A stretch of 15,905 nucleotides of DNA, taken from assembly GCA_041485445.1 (NCBI GenBank), contig JBGPJN010000041.1, positions 1 through 15,905 on the forward strand, read 5' to 3'. The notes beneath the pieces were generated by a model, which saw only the letters and a list, made by a program, of their open reading frames with translations, was not told the origin of the DNA and made no database searches. Origin of the DNA: SHYG01 sp041485445. GTDB taxonomy: Bacteria > Chloroflexota > Dehalococcoidia > Lucifugimonadales > UBA3495. Below are positions 13,455 through 15,905 of the stretch, piece after piece. Position numbers and translations under genes: made by a program. Position 1 is the first letter of the stretch; each line of letters opens with the position of its first letter.

Positions 13455-13740
13455 AGTTCACCACGAATTCACCACAGAGCACACAGAGTGGATATCTGGA
13501 CACCGGCCTTCGCCGGTGAGACGGGTAGAGTTCCCATTCCTTCCCACACCAAAGTGAGACACTCCCTAACCTATGGAGCCCTGCATAAATATCTGACTCG
13601 GTTGGAAAGCACTGCGGGTAAATCCCCCCAACCCCCCTTTGCAAAGGGGGGCGAGGGGGGATTTCGTCGGCCACAGTTAAAGTCTTTATGCAAGGCTCAG
13701 TAAAATCTCTGCGTTCTCTGTGCTCTCTGCGGTTATTGTC
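13455..13740. repeat. Mosaic of dispersed repeats between the amidase and isochorismatase genes
   Basis: Nested inverted pairs surround a central palindrome. ACCACAGAGCACACAGAG (13471-13488) matches the complement of 13716-13733 at 15 of 18 bases. GAGCCCTGCATAAA (13576-13589) matches the complement of 13685-13698 at 13 of 14. A separate hairpin CACCGGC-CTTC-GCCGGTG lies at 13501-13518; its surroundings translate as WTPAFAGET, the signature of a widespread extragenic repeat. No gene is visible in this 334-bp gap. Confidence 0.65.
13620..13664. repeat. 45-bp near-perfect palindrome with C6/G6 runs
   Basis: The arms 13620-13641 and 13642-13664 are complementary along AAATCCCCCC and CCCCCCTTTG, differing only at the centre of each arm (AA against a 3-nt CGA). 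There is no loop, so it can extrude as a cruciform or fold as a very stable RNA hairpin. Similar AAATCCCCC...GGGGGATTT repeats are known as dispersed elements in several bacterial phyla. Confidence 0.75.
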
Positions 13741-13753
13741 CGGTTTGCTTGGG

Positions 13754-15241
13754 TCAGCCCGCCAGGCCGCGCTCCAGGCCGGCGGCCAGGGACAGCAGCC
13801 GGGCGTCCTCCAGGGGGCCGGCCACCAGCTGGGCCCCCACCGGCAGGCCGGCGGCGGTGGCGCCGCAGGGCACCGAGATGGCCGGGAACCCGATGAAGCT
13901 CCAGGGGATACAGTTCATGGACAGCACCAGGAAGAACCGCTCCACCTCGTAGCTCTTGGGGGCGGGCACAAGGCAGGTGGGCATGAGCAGGGCGTCGAAG
14001 CGGCCCAGCAGCTCCCGCATCCGCTGGCGGAACTCCTCCCGGAACCGCTGGGCCTGGAGGTACACCACCGCCGGGACGCGGGCGGCCTCGTCCAGTTGCT
14101 CAAACACGGGCCGGGTATACAGGGAGGGGTCGGCGTTGAACCCACGATGGTAGTTGGCGGCCTCGCAGCGGCTCACCACCAGGCCCATGGAGTTGCAGCG
14201 GGAGAAGTCCTGGGTGTCCGGCGTCCCAACGGTCACCACTTCGACCCCCTGGCCGGCCAGCGCTTGCACGGCGCCGTTGAAGGCCCGCAGCACCTCCGGG
14301 TCAGCCCCGGCCAGGGCGGCGGCGGGCACCGCCACCCGCAGGCCCGCCAGGTCGCGCCGCAGGTGGCGGGTGTAGTCCCGGTCGCGGCCTGGGCCAGCCA
14401 CCACGTTCAACAACACCGCGGCATCCTCCACCGTGGACGCCAGCAACCCCAGGTGGTCCAGGCTCCAGGAGAGGTTGATGATGCCCTGGGCGGGGGCCAG
14501 GCCGAAGGTGGGTTTGAGGCCCACCACGCCGCACAGGGCGGCGGGCACCCGGGTAGAGGCGCGGGTGTCGGTGCCCAGGGAGCCCAGGCTCATGCCGGTG
14601 ACTACGCTGATGGCCGAGCCGCCGCTGGAGCCGCCGGGGTCGCGGGTGCCGTCCCACGGGTTGCGGCTCTGGGGCGTGGTAACGCCCAGGGCGAACTCGT
14701 GGGTCTGGGTCTTGCCGGTAATGATGGCCCCGGCCCGCCGCAGCTTGGCCACCGCGGGAGCATCCCGCCGGGCGACGTTGCCCGCCAGCACCCGGGAGCT
14801 GGCGGTGTTGGGCATGCCGGCCACGGCGATGACGTCCTTCACCGAGATGGGGATGCCGTGCAGCGGCCCGCGCACCGTGCCGGCCCGCCGCTCCCGGTCC
14901 AGGAGCTCCGCCTGGGCCAGCCACTGGTCCGCCGGCACCAGGTGGACGAAGGCGTTCAGCTCCCCGTTGCGGCGGGACACCGCCTCCAGGCACTGCCGGG
15001 CCAAGGCCACCGCCGTCAGCGAACCGGCGGCGAGGCAGCGCGCCGCCTGGGCCAGCCCCAACCCCTTCCCGGCAGCCGGCGCCGGGATACCGGGCAACTC
15101 CGGGGGGGCGGGACGCCGCCGCCGGGGCAGGTACCTGGTGGGCACCAGGAAGGCCGGAGCGCGGTCCGGGCCGTCGGCGGCGTAGGCCTCGATCTCTGCC
15201 ATGGCGGCCCGGAAGCCGGCGCGGGTCAGGCTCACGTCCAT
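13754..15241 (-). CDS. Amidase signature (AS) family hydrolase
   Basis: Ser-cisSer-Lys amide hydrolase, cytoplasmic (no signal peptide). ATG 15241 has GGAGA ~4 nt upstream; an upstream GTG at 15274 lacks one. The product is 495 aa, normal for stand-alone AS enzymes. Residues ~75-480 are the AS domain: Lys135 in GIPISVKDVIAVAGMPN, cis-Ser205 in DPGGSSGGS, and nucleophile Ser229 in GTDTRASTRVPAALCG, with the usual 24-residue spacing between the two serines. Most family members have GTDTGGSIRxP at the nucleophile; here the two glycines are Arg-Ala and the following Ile/Val is Thr. The N-terminal ~70 residues form an Arg/Pro-rich extension. It lacks the C-terminal domain of allophanate hydrolases. 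The isochorismatase-like gene downstream suggests a shared amide- or urea-derivative pathway, but a 334-bp repeat-filled gap argues against a tight operon. Confidence 0.9.
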   Translation of the reverse strand: MDVSLTRAGFRAAMAEIEAYAADGPDRAPAFLVPTRYLPRRRRPAPPELPGIPAPAAGKGLGLAQAARCLAAGSLTAVALARQCLEAVSRRNGELNAFVHLVPADQWLAQAELLDRERRAGTVRGPLHGIPISVKDVIAVAGMPNTASSRVLAGNVARRDAPAVAKLRRAGAIITGKTQTHEFALGVTTPQSRNPWDGTRDPGGSSGGSAISVVTGMSLGSLGTDTRASTRVPAALCGVVGLKPTFGLAPAQGIINLSWSLDHLGLLASTVEDAAVLLNVVAGPGRDRDYTRHLRRDLAGLRVAVPAAALAGADPEVLRAFNGAVQALAGQGVEVVTVGTPDTQDFSRCNSMGLVVSRCEAANYHRGFNADPSLYTRPVFEQLDEAARVPAVVYLQAQRFREEFRQRMRELLGRFDALLMPTCLVPAPKSYEVERFFLVLSMNCIPWSFIGFPAISVPCGATAAGLPVGAQLVAGPLEDARLLSLAAGLERGLAG

Positions 15242-15289
15242 CGGGTCTCCTGGTTGGGCCGATCCGTGCACCACTTTTGGGCATCCGCA

Positions 15290-15502
15290 CTAGGCGGCAA
15301 CTTCAACGTACTCAACGCGACTGGACGGACGGGGCACTGGCACGCCGTCTTCTCGGAGCCCCTCCAGATGGAAAGCGATGGCCTCCCGAATCTGCGTTTC
15401 CACTTCCTCAACGGTGCCCCCGGTGGCGACGCAGCCCGGCAGGTCTGGCACATAGGCCGAGTAGTTGTTAGCCGCTTCCTCAATAACTATTGCGTAGCGC
15501 AT
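15290..15502 (-). CDS. hicB: HicB-family antitoxin
   Basis: Antitoxin that binds and neutralises HicA. ATG 15502 is chosen because GTGAGG lies ~5 nt upstream and the family begins MRYAIVIEEA; a TTG at 15520 would overlap the hicA end. The 70-residue product is the HicB partial RNase H-like fold: YSAYVPDLPGCVATGGTVEE, then REAIAFHLEGLREDGVPVPRP. It lacks the C-terminal ribbon-helix-helix or HTH DNA-binding domain of longer HicB proteins, so autoregulation by DNA binding would need another factor. It follows hicA by 7 bp and ends 48 bp before the amidase ATG. Confidence 0.88.
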   Translation of the reverse strand: MRYAIVIEEAANNYSAYVPDLPGCVATGGTVEEVETQIREAIAFHLEGLREDGVPVPRPSSRVEYVEVAA

Positions 15503-15509
15503 GCGAACC

Positions 15510-15698
15510 TCACTTCCCAAGGCCGGCCTGCTTCACGATGCTATTCACAGTGCCCGGCCCTAAATCGTCGCTGGGTTTACCCGGCACAGTCACACGACCA
15601 AGCTTGCTTTGATGTTTAAACTGGCGATGACTGCCCCGGGTGGCGACCAGGAACCAACCATCTTCCCGAAGCAAGCGTAGGACGTCCCTGACTTTCAT
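15510..15698 (-). CDS. hicA: HicA-family mRNA interferase toxin
   Basis: Small double-stranded-RNA-binding-fold toxin that cleaves mRNA. ATG 15698 is chosen because the family starts MKVRDVLRLLREDGWFLV; the frame is open to 15746 but that part is not HicA-like. The upstream ribosome site is weak (GGAGAG ~12 nt away). Product is 62 aa. The catalytic His24 sits in ATRGSHRQFKH, and the second conserved block RVTVPGKPSDDLGPGTVNSI is complete. The TGA stop lies inside the ribosome-site region of hicB, indicating coupled expression in the toxin-first order. An inverted repeat CAGCCC/GGGCTG (15753-15758, 15771-15776) upstream may be regulatory or end the preceding gene; I could not find a convincing promoter. 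Confidence 0.88.
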   Translation of the reverse strand: MKVRDVLRLLREDGWFLVATRGSHRQFKHQSKLGRVTVPGKPSDDLGPGTVNSIVKQAGLGK

Positions 15699-15788
15699 AG
15701 GGACAGACTGGACTCTCCACGGAATCTTGGAAGCAGAATACGTCAAACTGTGCAGCCCAGCAACATGGGGGGGCTGGCGGCTAGTGTG

Positions 15789-15905
15789 TCAGTTCGATTT
15801 GACCGGCCGGTGACTGGCTTTATCCTTTCGTTGCCATTCAACCCACGCCACTAATCGATCCCATCTAGCTTTGGACAATGTGACTGTGTGGGGCTGGTTC
15901 GCCAC
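15789..15905 (-). CDS. Partial small ORF at the right edge, unrecognised
   Basis: On the minus strand a frame runs from the window edge to TGA 15789-15791 with 38 codons. It contains PHTVTLSKARWDRLVAWVEW and a basic tail ending HRPVKSN. The TVTLSKARWDRLVAWVE pattern (a strand then an amphipathic helix) is reminiscent of small ribbon-helix-helix proteins, but this is weak. The 5' end may lie outside the window, or the GTG at 15905 may be the start. It lies 90 bp upstream of hicA on the same strand. Confidence 0.4.
   Translation of the reverse strand: MANQPHTVTLSKARWDRLVAWVEWQRKDKASHRPVKSN

Noticed and set aside
13688..15619. 643-codon plus-strand open frame across the amidase and hic genes
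   Set aside because: It is antisense to three well-supported genes, and the Gly/Gln/His/Arg-rich translation is a codon-bias artefact.
15718..15746. Promoter for hicAB from TTGACG at 15746-15741 (minus strand)
   Set aside because: No acceptable -10 hexamer occurs at 15-18 bp spacing.

Overview
The window looks like a chromosomal segment of a high-GC, probably uncultured bacterium. I would place it in the Chloroflexota, most likely the Dehalococcoidia/SAR202 side. The reasons are the FtsZ nucleotide-binding loop with a cysteine (GGGGCN), a LuxR-type regulator of the large TPR-containing kind, GTG/TTG starts with clear Shine-Dalgarno sequences, and intergenic spaces packed with short palindromic repeats. 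The placement is inference from recalled family features, with no database search.

Left third (1-5967, plus strand). The window opens inside a LuxR-type regulator whose 3' end is complete. Its coding sequence carries an in-frame 24-bp palindrome that looks like an inserted repeat. Next comes an unrecognised single-pass membrane protein gene split by an in-frame TAG. Then follows a peptide/nickel-type ABC importer set: a lipoprotein substrate-binding protein, a DppB-type permease and a DppC-type permease. A strong hairpin separates the binding protein from the permeases, and no ATPase gene is present in the window.

Middle (5968-10067). A 585-bp stretch without a confident gene precedes a tRNA-Pro(CGG) on the minus strand, which has a perfect TATAAT behind it. 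A divergent ftsZ with its own terminator follows, also on the minus strand. A 370-bp divergent intergenic region holds two good sigma-70-type promoters, one for ftsZ and one for a MeaB/ArgK-type G3E GTPase. A DUF429 protein follows meaB on the plus strand and converges on the next operon with 10 bp between stop codons.

Right third (10078-15905, minus strand). In transcription order there is a partial small ORF at the edge, a hicA-hicB toxin-antitoxin pair, an amidase-signature hydrolase, an isochorismatase-fold amidohydrolase resembling biuret hydrolases, and a nfeD-slipin (SPFH) operon. The two larger gaps here (12400-12744 and 13420-13753) are mosaics of dispersed repeats. The first contains what I read as a 196-bp MITE with perfect 15-bp terminal inverted repeats and a 9-bp target duplication, inserted into an older palindromic repeat whose relative lies at 5979-6015.

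I found no new defence or metabolic system that I could defend. The most unusual material is the nested repeat structure, the coding-sequence palindrome in the regulator, the stop-split membrane protein, the altered oxyanion-hole residues in the amidase, and the SPFH protein without its membrane anchor.
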